Shown: positions 11,992 to 20,490, counted from the first letter of the stretch. The stretch: 64,000 nucleotides of DNA from Enterobacter asburiae (GCF_008080435.1 NZ_VRKN01000001.1:496001-560000); one strand, 5' to 3'. Notes: generated from the letters alone by a model not told the origin. Program-made: numbers and translations.

Positions 11992-12495
11992 ATGGCTACC
12001 CAAACGATGATGCAAAAACTTAACGCGCAGATGAACCTTGAGTTCTACGCCTCGAATCTGCACCTTTACTTAAGTGCGTGGTGTTCCGAGAATAGCCTCA
12101 CGGGATCTGCCACATTCTTTCGCTCTCAGGCGCAAAGTAACGTCACCCATATGATGCGTGTCTTTAACTTCCTGAAAGCCGCAGGGGCAAATCCTGTCGT
12201 TAAAGCCCTTGATGGGATCAATGAAAACTACTCTTGCCTGGAAGAGCTGTTTCAGAAAACGCTTGAAGAGTATGAACAACGCTGCAGCACCCTCAACAAG
12301 CTGGCCGATGAAGCCAAAGCGCAGCAGGACATTACGACGCTTAAATTCTTACGTGATATGGACAAAGAACAGCAGCAGGATGGCATGCTGCTGAAGACGC
12401 TGGCGGATGAGATCCATAATGCGCAGCAGGCGGGTTTATGTCCTGAGCAAACCGACCGTCATCTGCTCGACATCGTGGCCGTGCAGCATCATTGA
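11992..12495 (+). CDS. ftnB: Ferritin-like protein FtnB
   Basis: FtnB is a bacterial ferritin homologue; in Salmonella it supports iron-sulfur repair and oxidative stress resistance. The start [14 protein letters not shown] is favoured because AAGGA sits 7 nt upstream, while the ATG at 11986 is only 1 nt from it. The length, 167 residues, equals E. coli FtnB. Glu17 is kept, but the FtnA ferroxidase ligand Glu50 is Asn50 and residue 49 is Ser, in SNVTHMM. His53 is retained. The ferroxidase centre is therefore incomplete, as is known for FtnB. Confidence 0.95.
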   Translation: MATQTMMQKLNAQMNLEFYASNLHLYLSAWCSENSLTGSATFFRSQAQSNVTHMMRVFNFLKAAGANPVVKALDGINENYSCLEELFQKTLEEYEQRCSTLNKLADEAKAQQDITTLKFLRDMDKEQQQDGMLLKTLADEIHNAQQAGLCPEQTDRHLLDIVAVQHH

Positions 12496-12588
12496 GTCTT
12501 TTGACCTGCTTCCGTTCCGGGGGCAGGTTCCCCTTCTAAGCTCCAACCTTCTGCTTTTGCTGAAATTTAACAAATCAGATCTGGCTCC

Positions 12589-12639
12589 CAATGATTAACC
12601 ACACAACGTGTGATGATTTATTTAGTTACATAATCATTG
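12589..12639. repeat. Nested inverted repeats in front of the dcu gene
   Basis: CAATGATTA (12589-12597) and TAATCATTG (12631-12639) are a perfect 9-bp inverted repeat. Inside lies a second palindrome, CACAC-AAC-GTGTG, at 12600-12612. The outer arm ends 13 nt before the dcu start codon. It could be an operator or an mRNA hairpin; no known consensus was recognised. Confidence 0.55.
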
Positions 12640-12652
12640 ACGAGGGAGCATC

Positions 12653-13996
12653 ATGATCACCATTGAGTTTGTTGTCATTCTCCTCTGCCTGCTGACGGGT
12701 ACGCGTTTCGGCGGTATGGGGCTTGGGTTAATCAGCGGTATTGGTCTTTTTATTTTATGTTTTATCTTTGGTCTGCAACCGGGTAAGCCGCCGGTAGACG
12801 TTATGCTGACCATCCTCGCGGTGATTGGTTGTGCGGCTACGCTGCAGACTGCGGGTGGCCTCAACGTCATGATGCAGTTTGCTGAACGTCTGCTGCGCAA
12901 ACACCCGCAGCACATCACCCTGCTCGCCCCTTTCACCACCTGGATGCTGACCTTCCTGTGCGGCACCGGGCACGTGGTCTACACCATGTTCCCCATCATT
13001 GCGGATATCGCCCTGAAAAAAGGGATCCGCCCCGAGCGCCCCATGGCCGTGGCATCGGTCGCATCGCAGATGGCGATTACGGCATCCCCCGTTTCCGTTG
13101 CCGTGGTGTCGCTGGTGTCCATCCTGGCGGCCCAGCATGGGATCGGCCACGCGTGGGGGATTCTGGAAATTCTCGCCGTGTCGGTTCCCGCTTCACTTTT
13201 CGGCGTGGCCATTGCGGCCCTGTGGAGTTTACGCCGTGGAAAAGATTTGGCAGACGACATGGAGTTTCAGGAAAAGCTGAAAGATCCTAAGCAGCGCGAG
13301 TTTATCTACGGCGGAACGGAGACGTTAATGAATCAGCGTTTCCCTAAACAGGCCTACTGGTCCACGTGGATTTTCTTTGCCGGTATTGCCGTGGTCGTTC
13401 TGCTGGGGGCATTCCCTGAACTGCGCCCCGCCTTTGAGCTGAAAGGCAAAATGACGGCGCTGTCGATGAACCTTGTCATTCAGATGATGATGCTAATTGC
13501 GGGCGCCGTGATGCTAATGGCCTGTAAGGTCAATGCGTCGGCGATTTCCAACGGCGCGGTGTTCAAGGCCGGTATGGTGGCGATCTTCTCGGTGTTCGGC
13601 GTGGCGTGGATGAGCGATACCTTTTTCCAGGCGCATCTCGATGAGTTAAAGCTGGCGCTGGAAGGCGTCGTGAAAAGCCACCCGTGGACGTATGCCATTG
13701 TGCTGTTTCTGGTGTCAAAACTGGTGAACAGCCAGGCGGCTGCGCTGACGGCCGTTGCGCCTATGGGCCTCATGCTTGGCATCGACCCGAAGATGCTGAT
13801 CGCCTTTTTCCCGGCGTCATACGGCTATTTTGTCCTGCCGACCTATCCAAGTGATTTGGCCTGCATCGGCTTTGACCGTTCAGGCACGACCCGCATCGGC
13901 AAATTTATCATCAACCACAGCTTTATTCTGCCAGGGCTGATTGGGGTAAGCTGCGCGTGTGCGGCAAGCTACCTGCTGGTCCAGACGTTCTTCTGA
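12653..13996 (+). CDS. DcuB-type anaerobic C4-dicarboxylate carrier
   Basis: A Dcu-family (PF03605) inner-membrane carrier. Relatives exchange fumarate, aspartate or malate for succinate in anaerobic growth. Its 447 residues match DcuA/DcuB, and it is closer to DcuB: GKPPVDVMLTI, FLCGTGHVVYTMFPI, ITASPVSVAVVSLV, LVSKLVNSQAAAL and INHSFILPGLIGVS. About ten to twelve hydrophobic segments are visible. GAGGGAGC precedes the ATG. In K-12 no carrier lies between ftnB and yecJ, so this is an accessory gene here, likely a paralogue of a core dcuB elsewhere (inference). Substrate is not proven. Confidence 0.9.
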   Translation: MITIEFVVILLCLLTGTRFGGMGLGLISGIGLFILCFIFGLQPGKPPVDVMLTILAVIGCAATLQTAGGLNVMMQFAERLLRKHPQHITLLAPFTTWMLTFLCGTGHVVYTMFPIIADIALKKGIRPERPMAVASVASQMAITASPVSVAVVSLVSILAAQHGIGHAWGILEILAVSVPASLFGVAIAALWSLRRGKDLADDMEFQEKLKDPKQREFIYGGTETLMNQRFPKQAYWSTWIFFAGIAVVVLLGAFPELRPAFELKGKMTALSMNLVIQMMMLIAGAVMLMACKVNASAISNGAVFKAGMVAIFSVFGVAWMSDTFFQAHLDELKLALEGVVKSHPWTYAIVLFLVSKLVNSQAAALTAVAPMGLMLGIDPKMLIAFFPASYGYFVLPTYPSDLACIGFDRSGTTRIGKFIINHSFILPGLIGVSCACAASYLLVQTFF

Positions 13997-14038
13997 CCGC
14001 ATCAAAGGGCGACGCCTGCCGTCGCCCATTTCCCTGCT

Positions 14039-14290
14039 TTAGTGGGACTCACCCTGAGGGGTGAATCGCAGTTCAATCAGCGCGATGGCTTTTTGGATCG
14101 CACGAAGCGTAACCGGGTCAGCGGCAGCAGGATGGCTGGCGAAATCGATGTTTTTCAGCTGCGTAGACATCTTCTCGCGCACTTCAACCGGCGCAATCAC
14201 GTCCAGAACATCAAGAATTTGTTTGATAACCAGCTGACAGGCAACAACGTCAGAGACCAGCTCCTGATCGGCGCTCAGGTTTTGTGACAT
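14039..14290 (-). CDS. yecJ: YecJ family protein (DUF2766)
   Basis: A small soluble protein of unknown function, 83 residues, recognised as YecJ from its sequence and its position between ftnB and azuC. It begins [21 protein letters not shown] and is predicted mainly helical, with no signal peptide or membrane segment. AAGGAGAAAACCCC precedes the ATG. A GGGCGAC/GTCGCCC hairpin at 14007-14027 lies between its stop and the convergent dcu stop. Confidence 0.9.
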   Translation of the reverse strand: MSQNLSADQELVSDVVACQLVIKQILDVLDVIAPVEVREKMSTQLKNIDFASHPAAADPVTLRAIQKAIALIELRFTPQGESH

Positions 14291-14369
14291 GGGGTTTTCT
14301 CCTTATTTAAAGGCCGTCATAGTAGCAAAACACGCCCCCTGACATCTTCCCTTCATCGCCTGCAGGTAC

Positions 14370-14397
14370 AAAAAAACCCGCCGAAGCAGGTTTTTTT
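14370..14397 (-). terminator. Terminator of azuC/AzuCR RNA
   Basis: On the minus strand ACCTGC-TTCG-GCGGGT (one G-T pair, tetraloop TTCG) is followed by seven T. It begins two bases after the azuC stop, as expected for the short dual-function AzuCR transcript. Confidence 0.8.
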
Positions 14398-14398
14398 A

Positions 14399-14482
14399 TC
14401 AGAACATGGCGCCCGGCGGCACGTCTTTGAACGTGCGGCAGTAATTGGCCCACATGCTTTTCAGGATTTTGCGCAGTTTCAC
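14399..14482 (-). CDS. azuC: Small protein AzuC (within AzuCR/IsrB RNA)
   Basis: The 27-residue frame reads (V/M)KLRKILKSMWANYC then RTFKDVPPGAMF, clearly AzuC. The start is GTG behind GGAG (8-nt spacing). It is basic and amphipathic. In E. coli AzuC is membrane-associated and raises GlpD activity, while its RNA also base-pairs as the sRNA AzuR. The position between yecJ and yecR matches E. coli. A promoter, a perfect CRP site and a terminator frame a transcript of about 150 nt. Confidence 0.9.
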   Translation of the reverse strand: MKLRKILKSMWANYCRTFKDVPPGAMF

Positions 14483-14529
14483 GATGATGCTCCATTAACT
14501 TGTTATACAACTTTATTATCAACGTGCCT

Positions 14530-14557
14530 ATAATATGACCATTATCACAAAAATCAA
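14530..14557 (-). promoter_or_regulatory. azuC promoter
   Basis: On the minus strand TTGATT (14552-14557) and TATTAT (14530-14535) are separated by 16 nt. The predicted transcription start near 14523 gives a leader of about 40 nt before the azuC GTG. Confidence 0.65.
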
Positions 14558-14563
14558 CACACT

Positions 14564-14579
14564 TGTGACGCACATCACA
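14564..14579. promoter_or_regulatory. CRP site between azuC and yecR
   Basis: TGTGA-CGCACA-TCACA has both perfect CRP half-sites. Its centre is about 48 bp upstream of the predicted azuC start point and 145 bp before yecR. Carbon-source control of azuC is known in E. coli; which of the two genes responds here is inference. Confidence 0.8.
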
Positions 14580-14716
14580 TTTCCATCAGGGTATGGCCTG
14601 AAAGCGCTCACCGCTGACCCGTTGCGAAGAGTGAGGGCAGATTGTCCGGCTATTCCAGGCATTGCAGCGGGCATCTGCGGGTACGATAACGTATTTCCAT
14701 CCACTCAGAGCGAACC

Positions 14717-15055
14717 ATGAAAAGAGTCATTGTAGCCGGCACAATCCTGCTGCTCGCGGGGTGTAGTATTAACCGCCAGGCTGAAGTCAGCAGCCTCGAC
14801 GCGCCGAACGGCATCGTCCGCCTCGACTACGGCCAGGCAGCGCTGCAAAATGCGTATTCCGATGAGTATGTGAATAACGGCACGGCGGCAAAAGCGTGTC
14901 AGAACATGGGATTTGCCACTGCCTCAGCCTATGGTCAGCCCATTAAAACCTGCACCCTGACCAGCGGCTCTGTGTGCCTGAACGAGAGCGTGACTATCCA
15001 GTATAAATGTATGGGTTACGCCGTTAATCCTAAGTCAAATAATCCGTGGTATTAA
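14717..15055 (+). CDS. yecR: YecR-like lipoprotein
   Basis: A small secreted lipoprotein of unknown function, 112 residues. The signal peptide ends in the lipobox LLLAGC with Cys16 as the lipidation site. Four further cysteines (CQNMGF, KTCTL, SVCLN, YKCMG) could form disulfides in the periplasm. It was recognised as YecR by sequence and by its place between azuC and ftnA. E. coli yecR belongs to the flagellar regulon; no clear sigma-28 promoter was found here. Confidence 0.9.
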   Translation: MKRVIVAGTILLLAGCSINRQAEVSSLDAPNGIVRLDYGQAALQNAYSDEYVNNGTAAKACQNMGFATASAYGQPIKTCTLTSGSVCLNESVTIQYKCMGYAVNPKSNNPWY

Positions 15056-15061
15056 TCGAAG

Positions 15062-15088
15062 CTGCCAGCGCGTGCTGGCAGTTTATTT
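15062..15088 (+). terminator. Terminator after yecR
   Basis: CTGCCAGC-GCGT-GCTGGCAG is a perfect 8-bp stem followed by TTTATTT, 6 nt after the yecR stop. Confidence 0.85.
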
Positions 15089-15259
15089 CATTACGAACAA
15101 AAATAATTCTCATTAATAAGTTATAAAAATCGCCAATGCGTTTTATTCCCATTCGTATTTTAAATAAATAAAATAAAAATTTTACGTTTTGCAAATAATT
15201 AAATAACAAATTATAGTGTCGCTCATTGTGAACCAGAAATAATAATCCGGAGCGTCACC

Positions 15260-15757
15260 ATGCTGAAAACTGAAATGATCGACAAGCTCAACGCACAAAT
15301 GAACCTTGAGCTTTTTTCATCCCTGCTCTACCAGCAGATGAGCGCCTGGTGCAGCTACCACAGTTTCGAAGGTGCGGCCGCGTTTCTGCGTCGTCACGCT
15401 CAGGAAGAGATGACCCACATGCAGCGTCTGTTTGATTATCTGACAGATACGGGCAGCCTGCCGCGCATTGACACCGTGGCATCACCGTTTGCGGAGTATA
15501 ATTCTCTCGATGAACTGTTCCGCGCTACCTACGAGCACGAGCAGCTGATCACGCAGAAAATTAACGAACTGGTTCATGCGGCGATGACCAGCCAGGATTA
15601 TCCAACCTTTAATTTCCTGCAGTGGTACGTCGCTGAGCAACACGAAGAAGAGAAGCTGTTTAAATCCGTGCTGGATAAATTATCTCTGGTGGGGAAATCC
15701 GGCGAAGGTCTTTACTTTATTGATAAAGAACTTTCCACTCTTGATACACAGAATTAA
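15260..15757 (+). CDS. ftnA: Non-haem ferritin FtnA
   Basis: FtnA is the main 24-subunit iron-storage ferritin. Its 165 residues equal E. coli FtnA. Ferroxidase ligands are present: Glu17 (NLELFSS), Glu49/Glu50 and His53 (QEEMTHMQ), and the later YEHEQ and [11 protein letters not shown] segments. CCGGAGCG precedes the ATG. The 200-bp upstream gap is very AT-rich, consistent with H-NS and Fur-type control known for ftnA in E. coli. The K-12 gene yecH does not follow it. Confidence 0.98.
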   Translation: MLKTEMIDKLNAQMNLELFSSLLYQQMSAWCSYHSFEGAAAFLRRHAQEEMTHMQRLFDYLTDTGSLPRIDTVASPFAEYNSLDELFRATYEHEQLITQKINELVHAAMTSQDYPTFNFLQWYVAEQHEEEKLFKSVLDKLSLVGKSGEGLYFIDKELSTLDTQN

Positions 15758-15764
15758 TATCAAT

Positions 15765-15794
15765 GCGGTGCTGGTTTCCGGCACCGCGTTAATT
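15765..15794 (+). terminator. Terminator after ftnA
   Basis: GCGGTGC and GCACCGC form a 7-bp stem, with a partly paired loop (GG-TTT-CC), followed by GTTAATTT, 8 nt after the ftnA stop. Confidence 0.7.
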
Positions 15795-15895
15795 TGCCTT
15801 CCCTCCCCCGCCTAAAACACGCATTTTATTCCCTGTTCGCTTTGTTTACGTCACGCCTGACCGTCGCCCCGCGTCGGATTGGCAGCAGCACAATA

Positions 15896-15959
15896 CGTAA
15901 ACCTTTCATTACACCCCTTGTAACGGTGGTTTGACGAATTACCCCTTTTGCCTTACTCT
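15896..15959 (+). promoter_or_regulatory. tyrP promoter with two TyrR boxes
   Basis: TyrR boxes follow TGTAAA-N6-TTTACA. CGTAAA-CCTTTC-ATTACA (15896-15913) matches 10 of 12 defined bases, and TGTAAC-GGTGGT-TTGACG (15919-15936) matches 9 of 12. They are 5 bp apart. The second box contains the -35 element TTGACG (15931-15936), and TACTCT at 15954-15959 is the -10 after a 17-bp spacer. This reproduces the E. coli tyrP arrangement, where TyrR represses with tyrosine and activates with phenylalanine. Confidence 0.8.
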
Positions 15960-16004
15960 GCGCCGCAGATTTATTCGCGGTTAAGCATCGTTGTAGAGGA
16001 AAGC

Positions 16005-17216
16005 GTGAAAAACAGAACCCTGGGAAGTATTTTTATCGTCGCCGGAACGACAATTGGCGCAGGAATGCTGGCAATGCCCCTGGCCGCTGCGGGCGTGGGA
16101 TTTGGCATGACCCTGCTGCTGCTGGGCACGCTCTGGGCGCTGATGTGTTATACCGCACTGTTGCTGCTTGAGGTTTACCAGCATGTGCCTGCCGACACTG
16201 GTCTGGGTTCTCTTGCGGCCCGCTATCTGGGACGCTATGGCCAGTGGATAACCGGCTTTAGCATGATGTTCCTGATGTACGCCCTGACCGCCGCCTATAT
16301 CAGCGGCGCCGGGGAACTCATCGCCTCCAGCGTCAACGACTGGTTTGGCTCTGACATTACCCCTGCGACCGGGGCTATCTTCTTTGCGCTCATCGGCGGC
16401 GGCGTGGTCTGCGTGGGGACATCGCTGGTCGATCTGTTTAACCGTTTTTTGTTCAGCGCCAAAATTCTCTTCCTGATTGTCATGCTGGTCCTGCTGGCAC
16501 CGCATGTGCACAAGGTCAACCTGCTGACGCTGCCGCTGGAAAAAGGGCTGGCGCTTTCCGCGATCCCGGTCATTTTCACCTCGTTTGGCTTCCACGGCAG
16601 CGTGCCAAGCATCGTCAGCTATATGAACGGCGATATTCGCAAGCTGCGCCGTGTCTTTGTTATCGGCAGTGCTATCCCGCTGATCGCCTATATTTTCTGG
16701 CAACTGGTGACGCTGGGCAGCATTGATTCTTCAACCTTTATAGGGCTGATGGCGCAACACGCCGGCCTGAACGGTTTTCTGCTGGCCCTGCGCGAGGTCG
16801 TCACCTCCCCGCACGTGGAGCTGGCGGTGCACCTGTTTGCCGACCTGGCGCTGGCAACCTCGTTCCTGGGCGTGGCGCTCGGCCTGTTTGATTACCTGGC
16901 GGACCTTTTCCAGCGTCGCAATACCGTGGCCGGACGGTTACAGACGGGCGCAATCACCTTCCTGCCGCCGCTGGCTTTTGCGCTGTTTTACCCACGCGGG
17001 TTTGTGATGGCGCTGGGGTACGCAGGGGTGGCGCTGTCGATCCTTGCCCTCCTCCTCCCTTCCCTGCTGGCATGGAAGAGCCGCCAGCAGCATCCTCAGC
17101 AAGAATATCGCGTGGCGGGAGGAAAACCGCTGCTGTGCGTTGTGTTTGGCTGTGGGGTGGTGATTATTCTGGTGCAGATGTTGATTGCAGCCGGGATGCT
17201 GCCAGAAGTGGGATAA
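16005..17216 (+). CDS. tyrP: Tyrosine-specific transporter TyrP
   Basis: TyrP is a proton-coupled aromatic amino acid permease (HAAAP family, PF03222) with eleven membrane segments. The GTG start at 16005 ([20 protein letters not shown]) behind AGAGGA gives 403 residues, the E. coli length; the longer frame from 15948 would run through the promoter. [20 protein letters not shown] is the family's N-terminal signature. Control is by the TyrR boxes just upstream. Confidence 0.97.
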   Translation: MKNRTLGSIFIVAGTTIGAGMLAMPLAAAGVGFGMTLLLLGTLWALMCYTALLLLEVYQHVPADTGLGSLAARYLGRYGQWITGFSMMFLMYALTAAYISGAGELIASSVNDWFGSDITPATGAIFFALIGGGVVCVGTSLVDLFNRFLFSAKILFLIVMLVLLAPHVHKVNLLTLPLEKGLALSAIPVIFTSFGFHGSVPSIVSYMNGDIRKLRRVFVIGSAIPLIAYIFWQLVTLGSIDSSTFIGLMAQHAGLNGFLLALREVVTSPHVELAVHLFADLALATSFLGVALGLFDYLADLFQRRNTVAGRLQTGAITFLPPLAFALFYPRGFVMALGYAGVALSILALLLPSLLAWKSRQQHPQQEYRVAGGKPLLCVVFGCGVVIILVQMLIAAGMLPEVG

Positions 17217-17218
17217 AT

Positions 17219-17249
17219 AAAAAAAGGGGCTATCATCAGCCCCCTTTTT
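17219..17249. terminator. Bidirectional terminator between tyrP and yecA
   Basis: AAAAAGGGGCT and AGCCCCCTTTTT pair with one bulged C around an ATCATC loop. T-runs follow on both strands, so it can end both convergent genes. Confidence 0.85.
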
Positions 17250-17250
17250 A

Positions 17251-17928
17251 TCAGTGCAAACAGCAGCTCTTAAACTTCTTACCGCTGCCGCAAGGACACG
17301 GATCGTTACGCCCGACCTTCGTGCCGTTCACCGTCGGCTTCTTCACTTCCGGCTGCTGCGGGTTGTTTACCCAGTATTGATATAAACGCAGTGCCGCAGG
17401 CTGAATGCTCTCGATGCTGGCGATATACTCCTCTTCGGACAGTTCATCCAGCTTTTCGCTGTTCTCTTCCGTCCCGTGCAGCGCAATCACCTCAAGATCG
17501 GCCTTCAGGGCTTCCGGCAAGGCTGACCAGTCCGTCAGCGCCACACCGCGCATATAGCCATAGCACCACTCTTCCACCACGGTATAGCTCTCACCGTCAA
17601 CGTCGTTATAACCGAACATCGGTTCAAACTGTTCCGGGTACTCGCTCAGGCGCTCGGCAATATCGTTCATATGCTTAAAGCAGAGATCGATAAAACGGTT
17701 CATCTCACGATCGTTTTTCCAGCGCGGAATGTACTTCTCACCACCCCACACCGCCACCAGCCAGGCATCTGGCTCAACGACAACAGGACCGGAAAGCACT
17801 GCGGTAAGCATGCCGTCCAGTTCGGACACGTCAATTACGGACGCGTCATCATGACCGTAAGACATTAACGTCTCTTCAAGCCACGCCATTTCGCTTTCAT
17901 TCAATGGGCCTTCAGTCATCGCTGACAC
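17251..17928 (-). CDS. yecA: YecA/UPF0149 protein with SEC-C zinc motif
   Basis: A 225-residue cytoplasmic protein of the YecA (UPF0149) family. The C-terminal SEC-C motif [18 protein letters not shown] resembles the zinc-binding tail of SecA, and E. coli YecA is reported to bind ribosomes and SecA-related substrates. The N-terminal 190 residues are acidic and helical. The gene is convergent with tyrP and shares its terminator. Confidence 0.95.
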   Translation of the reverse strand: MSAMTEGPLNESEMAWLEETLMSYGHDDASVIDVSELDGMLTAVLSGPVVVEPDAWLVAVWGGEKYIPRWKNDREMNRFIDLCFKHMNDIAERLSEYPEQFEPMFGYNDVDGESYTVVEEWCYGYMRGVALTDWSALPEALKADLEVIALHGTEENSEKLDELSEEEYIASIESIQPAALRLYQYWVNNPQQPEVKKPTVNGTKVGRNDPCPCGSGKKFKSCCLH

Positions 17929-18343
17929 TCCTGCAAAAAGGAAACGATCCTAACACATATCTCCCGCCTCTCCGGGCTGAAGTTTAGGTCTTTATTGCTG
18001 CAAAAACGTGCAAATCGTGACCGTTGCACAACTTATGGGCTTTATTGTTAACGATATGTGATCTCCGCTGTAATTTCTTCTCCTCCCGCAAGGCGGCATA
18101 ACGCGGCGCTCTATACTCAAACATGTCGCAAGCCCGTCAATGGGTTAACCATTCTGGCAACGTTTTTGCTTAACGTTCTTCGCGCGACCCTGCGCAGGGA
18201 AATCTCGCCGTAATATGCAGGATGCCGTCTGTATCTTGTTCGTTTAGTGCATTTTGTTCTTGCTCGTGTTTTGGATTGGCTGCGCCGTCGGGCGTTCGGG
18301 TTTACGCCGTGGTGCAAAAACCTCTTTGCTAAGGAACATAATA
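17929..18343. promoter_or_regulatory. Intergenic region upstream of the Liv-type operon
   Basis: A 415-bp gap between divergent yecA and the ABC-operon binding-protein gene. It must hold both promoters. No operator with a known consensus was recognised, and short open frames at 18117-18317 and 18247-18510 look non-coding. A leader-peptide attenuator rich in Leu, Ile or Val codons was not found. Confidence 0.4.
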
Positions 18344-19465
18344 ATGTCGCTGAAATTTATCAGAACTCCTCTTTCTCTTGTGTTGGCCGGTTGTCTGGTG
18401 ACGGCGTTTTCCGCCCGGGCAGATATTGTGATTGGCGTGGCCGGGCCGTTCACGGGTCCGAATGCCACCTATGGCGATCAGTACTGGCACGGCGCAACGC
18501 AGGCCGCTGAAGACATTAATGCCGCAGGCGGCATTAACGGCGAGAAGATCAAACTGGTTCAGGGGGATGATGCCTGTGAGCCTAAGCAGGCCGTGGCCGT
18601 GGCCAACCGTTTAGTTGACCAGGATAAAGTCAACGCCGTGGTCGGCCATTTCTGCTCCTCTTCCACAATGCCCGCCTCCGAGGTGTATAGCGACGCGGGC
18701 ATTATTGCGATTACCCCCGGTTCAACTAACCCGCTGATCACCGAGCGCGGCATGAGCGATATGTTCCGCATGTGCGGTCGCGATGACCAGCAGGGACAGG
18801 TTGCCAGCGACTTCATCATCGACAAGCTGAAAGCCAAACGCGTGGCGATCATTCACGATAAAGACACCTATGGTCAGGGCCTGGCTGACGCCACCAAAGC
18901 GGCGCTGGCAAAACGCGGGGTTCAGGATGTGATGTATGAGGGGTTATCCCGCGGTGAAAAAGACTTTAACGCGCTGGTGACCAAGATTGGCGCGCAAAAA
19001 CCGGACGTCGTGTTCTTCGGTGGCTGTCACCCGGAAGCCGGTCCGCTGGTTCGCCAGATGCGTGAACAGGGCGTGCAGGCAAAATTCTTCTCCGGCGACT
19101 GTATTGTCAACGAAGAGACGGTGACCGCCGCGGGTGGCCCGCAATACACCAACGGCATTTACATGACCTTCGGTAAAGATCCGCGCCTGATCCCGGACGG
19201 GAAAGCGGTTATCGAGAAATTCCGCGCCGGTAAATTCGAACCGGAAGGTTACACCCTTTACTCCTATGCCTCAGTACAGGCCATTGCTGCGGCCTTCAAG
19301 GCCACCGGTGGCAAGGACTCCGCCAAAGCCAGCGAGTGGCTGAAAGCCAATTCCGTTGACACGGTGATGGGCAAAAAAGCCTGGGACAGCAAAGGCGATC
19401 TGAAAGTGTCTGACTACGTGGTTTACCAGTGGGACGACAAAGGAAAATATAAGGAAGTGCAGTAA
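18344..19465 (+). CDS. Branched-chain amino acid-type ABC substrate-binding protein
   Basis: A periplasmic Peripla_BP_6 protein of the LivJ/LivK family, 373 residues. The start MSLKFIRTPLSLVLAGC behind AAGGAAC was chosen over the frame from 18254. The signal peptide is cleaved near FSARA|DIVIGVAG. Family segments include GPFTGPNATYGDQYW, GDDACEPKQAVAVANRL, VVGHFCSSSTMPAS and ITPGSTNP. Ligand-site Ser/Thr residues around SSSTMPAS and STNP fit amino acid binding. It heads a five-gene importer, and two hairpins follow it. The true substrate is unknown; Leu/Ile/Val is the family default. Confidence 0.9.
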   Translation: MSLKFIRTPLSLVLAGCLVTAFSARADIVIGVAGPFTGPNATYGDQYWHGATQAAEDINAAGGINGEKIKLVQGDDACEPKQAVAVANRLVDQDKVNAVVGHFCSSSTMPASEVYSDAGIIAITPGSTNPLITERGMSDMFRMCGRDDQQGQVASDFIIDKLKAKRVAIIHDKDTYGQGLADATKAALAKRGVQDVMYEGLSRGEKDFNALVTKIGAQKPDVVFFGGCHPEAGPLVRQMREQGVQAKFFSGDCIVNEETVTAAGGPQYTNGIYMTFGKDPRLIPDGKAVIEKFRAGKFEPEGYTLYSYASVQAIAAAFKATGGKDSAKASEWLKANSVDTVMGKKAWDSKGDLKVSDYVVYQWDDKGKYKEVQ

Positions 19466-19487
19466 CGGGACGGAGTCACGCTCAACG

Positions 19488-19545
19488 TCGGCGGGCTTGC
19501 CCGTCGGCGCGTAATAAACATCAGGCTGCGCGGCTTGCGCAGCCT
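19488..19545 (+). other. Two intercistronic hairpins after the binding-protein gene
   Basis: Hairpin 1 (19488-19507) is TCGGCGGG-CTTG-CCCGTCGG with 8 pairs including G-T. Hairpin 2 (19523-19545) is AGGCTGCGC-GGCTT-GCGCAGCCT, a perfect 9-bp stem followed by ATAAAA. Neither has a T-run, so they probably stabilise the upstream message and damp readthrough into the permease genes. Confidence 0.7.
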
Positions 19546-19564
19546 ATAAAACGAGCGCGCTAAG

Positions 19565-20479
19565 ATGAGTACATTCTTCCTGCAACAGTTAATTAATGGC
19601 TTAACGCTGGGCTCCGTCTACGGCCTGATCGCCATCGGTTACACCATGGTGTACGGCATTATCGGGATGATCAATTTCGCCCACGGCGAAGTGTATATGA
19701 TTTCCGCCTATCTCTGCGCCATTGGCCTGGCGCTACTCTCTTTCTTCGGTCTGCAGTCGTTCCCGCTGCTGATCCTCGGGACGCTGGTGTTCACCATTGT
19801 GGTAACCGGGGTGTATGGCTGGACCATCGAACGTATCGCCTACAAGCCGCTGCGCAACTCCACACGCCTGGCGCCGCTGATCTCCGCCATCGGGATGTCA
19901 CTTATCCTGCAAAACTACGCGCAGCTAAGCCAGGGTCCGCGCCAGCAAGGGGTTCCGACCATGCTGGACGGTGTTATACGCCTGCATCTGGGCGACGGGT
20001 TCGTGCAAATAACCTACACCAAAGTGTTTATTCTGGTTGCCTCGTTTGTCGGCATGCTGGTGCTCACCTGGATAATCAACCATACCCGGCTGGGGCGGAT
20101 GTGCCGCGCGGTACAGCAGGATCGTAAGATGGCCTCCATTCTGGGCATTAACACCGACCGGATTATTTCGCTGGTCTTTGTCATCGGCGCGGCGATGGCC
20201 GGTCTGGCGGGGGTGTTGATCACCATGAATTACGGCACCTTTGATTTCTACGTCGGGTTCGTGATCGGCATTAAAGCCTTTACTGCGGCGGTACTCGGCG
20301 GCATCGGTTCCCTCCCCGGCGCCATGCTCGGTGGCCTTATCCTGGGCGTGGCGGAAGCCCAGTTCTCAGGCATGGTGAACTCGGACTATAAAGATGTCTT
20401 CTCATTTGGCCTGCTGGTCATGATCCTTATTTTCCGTCCCCAGGGACTGCTTGGGCGCCCGATTGTGGCCAAAGTGTGA
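19565..20479 (+). CDS. livH: LivH-type ABC transporter permease
   Basis: First membrane subunit of the importer, 304 residues (E. coli LivH 308), BPD-transp-2 family. N-terminal FFLQQLINGLTLGSVYGLIA is characteristic of LivH, and MINFAHGEVYMISAYL is a family hallmark. About eight hydrophobic segments are visible. The loop QDRKMASILGINTDRIISL carries the ATPase-coupling motif. It starts 99 nt after the binding-protein stop and overlaps the next frame closely. The symbol is by family; K-12 liv genes map elsewhere. Confidence 0.88.
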   Translation: MSTFFLQQLINGLTLGSVYGLIAIGYTMVYGIIGMINFAHGEVYMISAYLCAIGLALLSFFGLQSFPLLILGTLVFTIVVTGVYGWTIERIAYKPLRNSTRLAPLISAIGMSLILQNYAQLSQGPRQQGVPTMLDGVIRLHLGDGFVQITYTKVFILVASFVGMLVLTWIINHTRLGRMCRAVQQDRKMASILGINTDRIISLVFVIGAAMAGLAGVLITMNYGTFDFYVGFVIGIKAFTAAVLGGIGSLPGAMLGGLILGVAEAQFSGMVNSDYKDVFSFGLLVMILIFRPQGLLGRPIVAKV

Positions 20480-20490
20480 GGGAGAGAGTG

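Noticed and set aside
14307-14573. 88-codon frame overlapping azuC
   Set aside because: It is out of frame with AzuC, runs through the azuC promoter and terminator, and has no conserved sequence. AzuC in the other frame explains the region.
15981-16703. 240-codon open frame opposite tyrP
   Set aside because: Asp/Gln-rich hydrophilic translation typical of the complement of a membrane-protein gene. No start signal.
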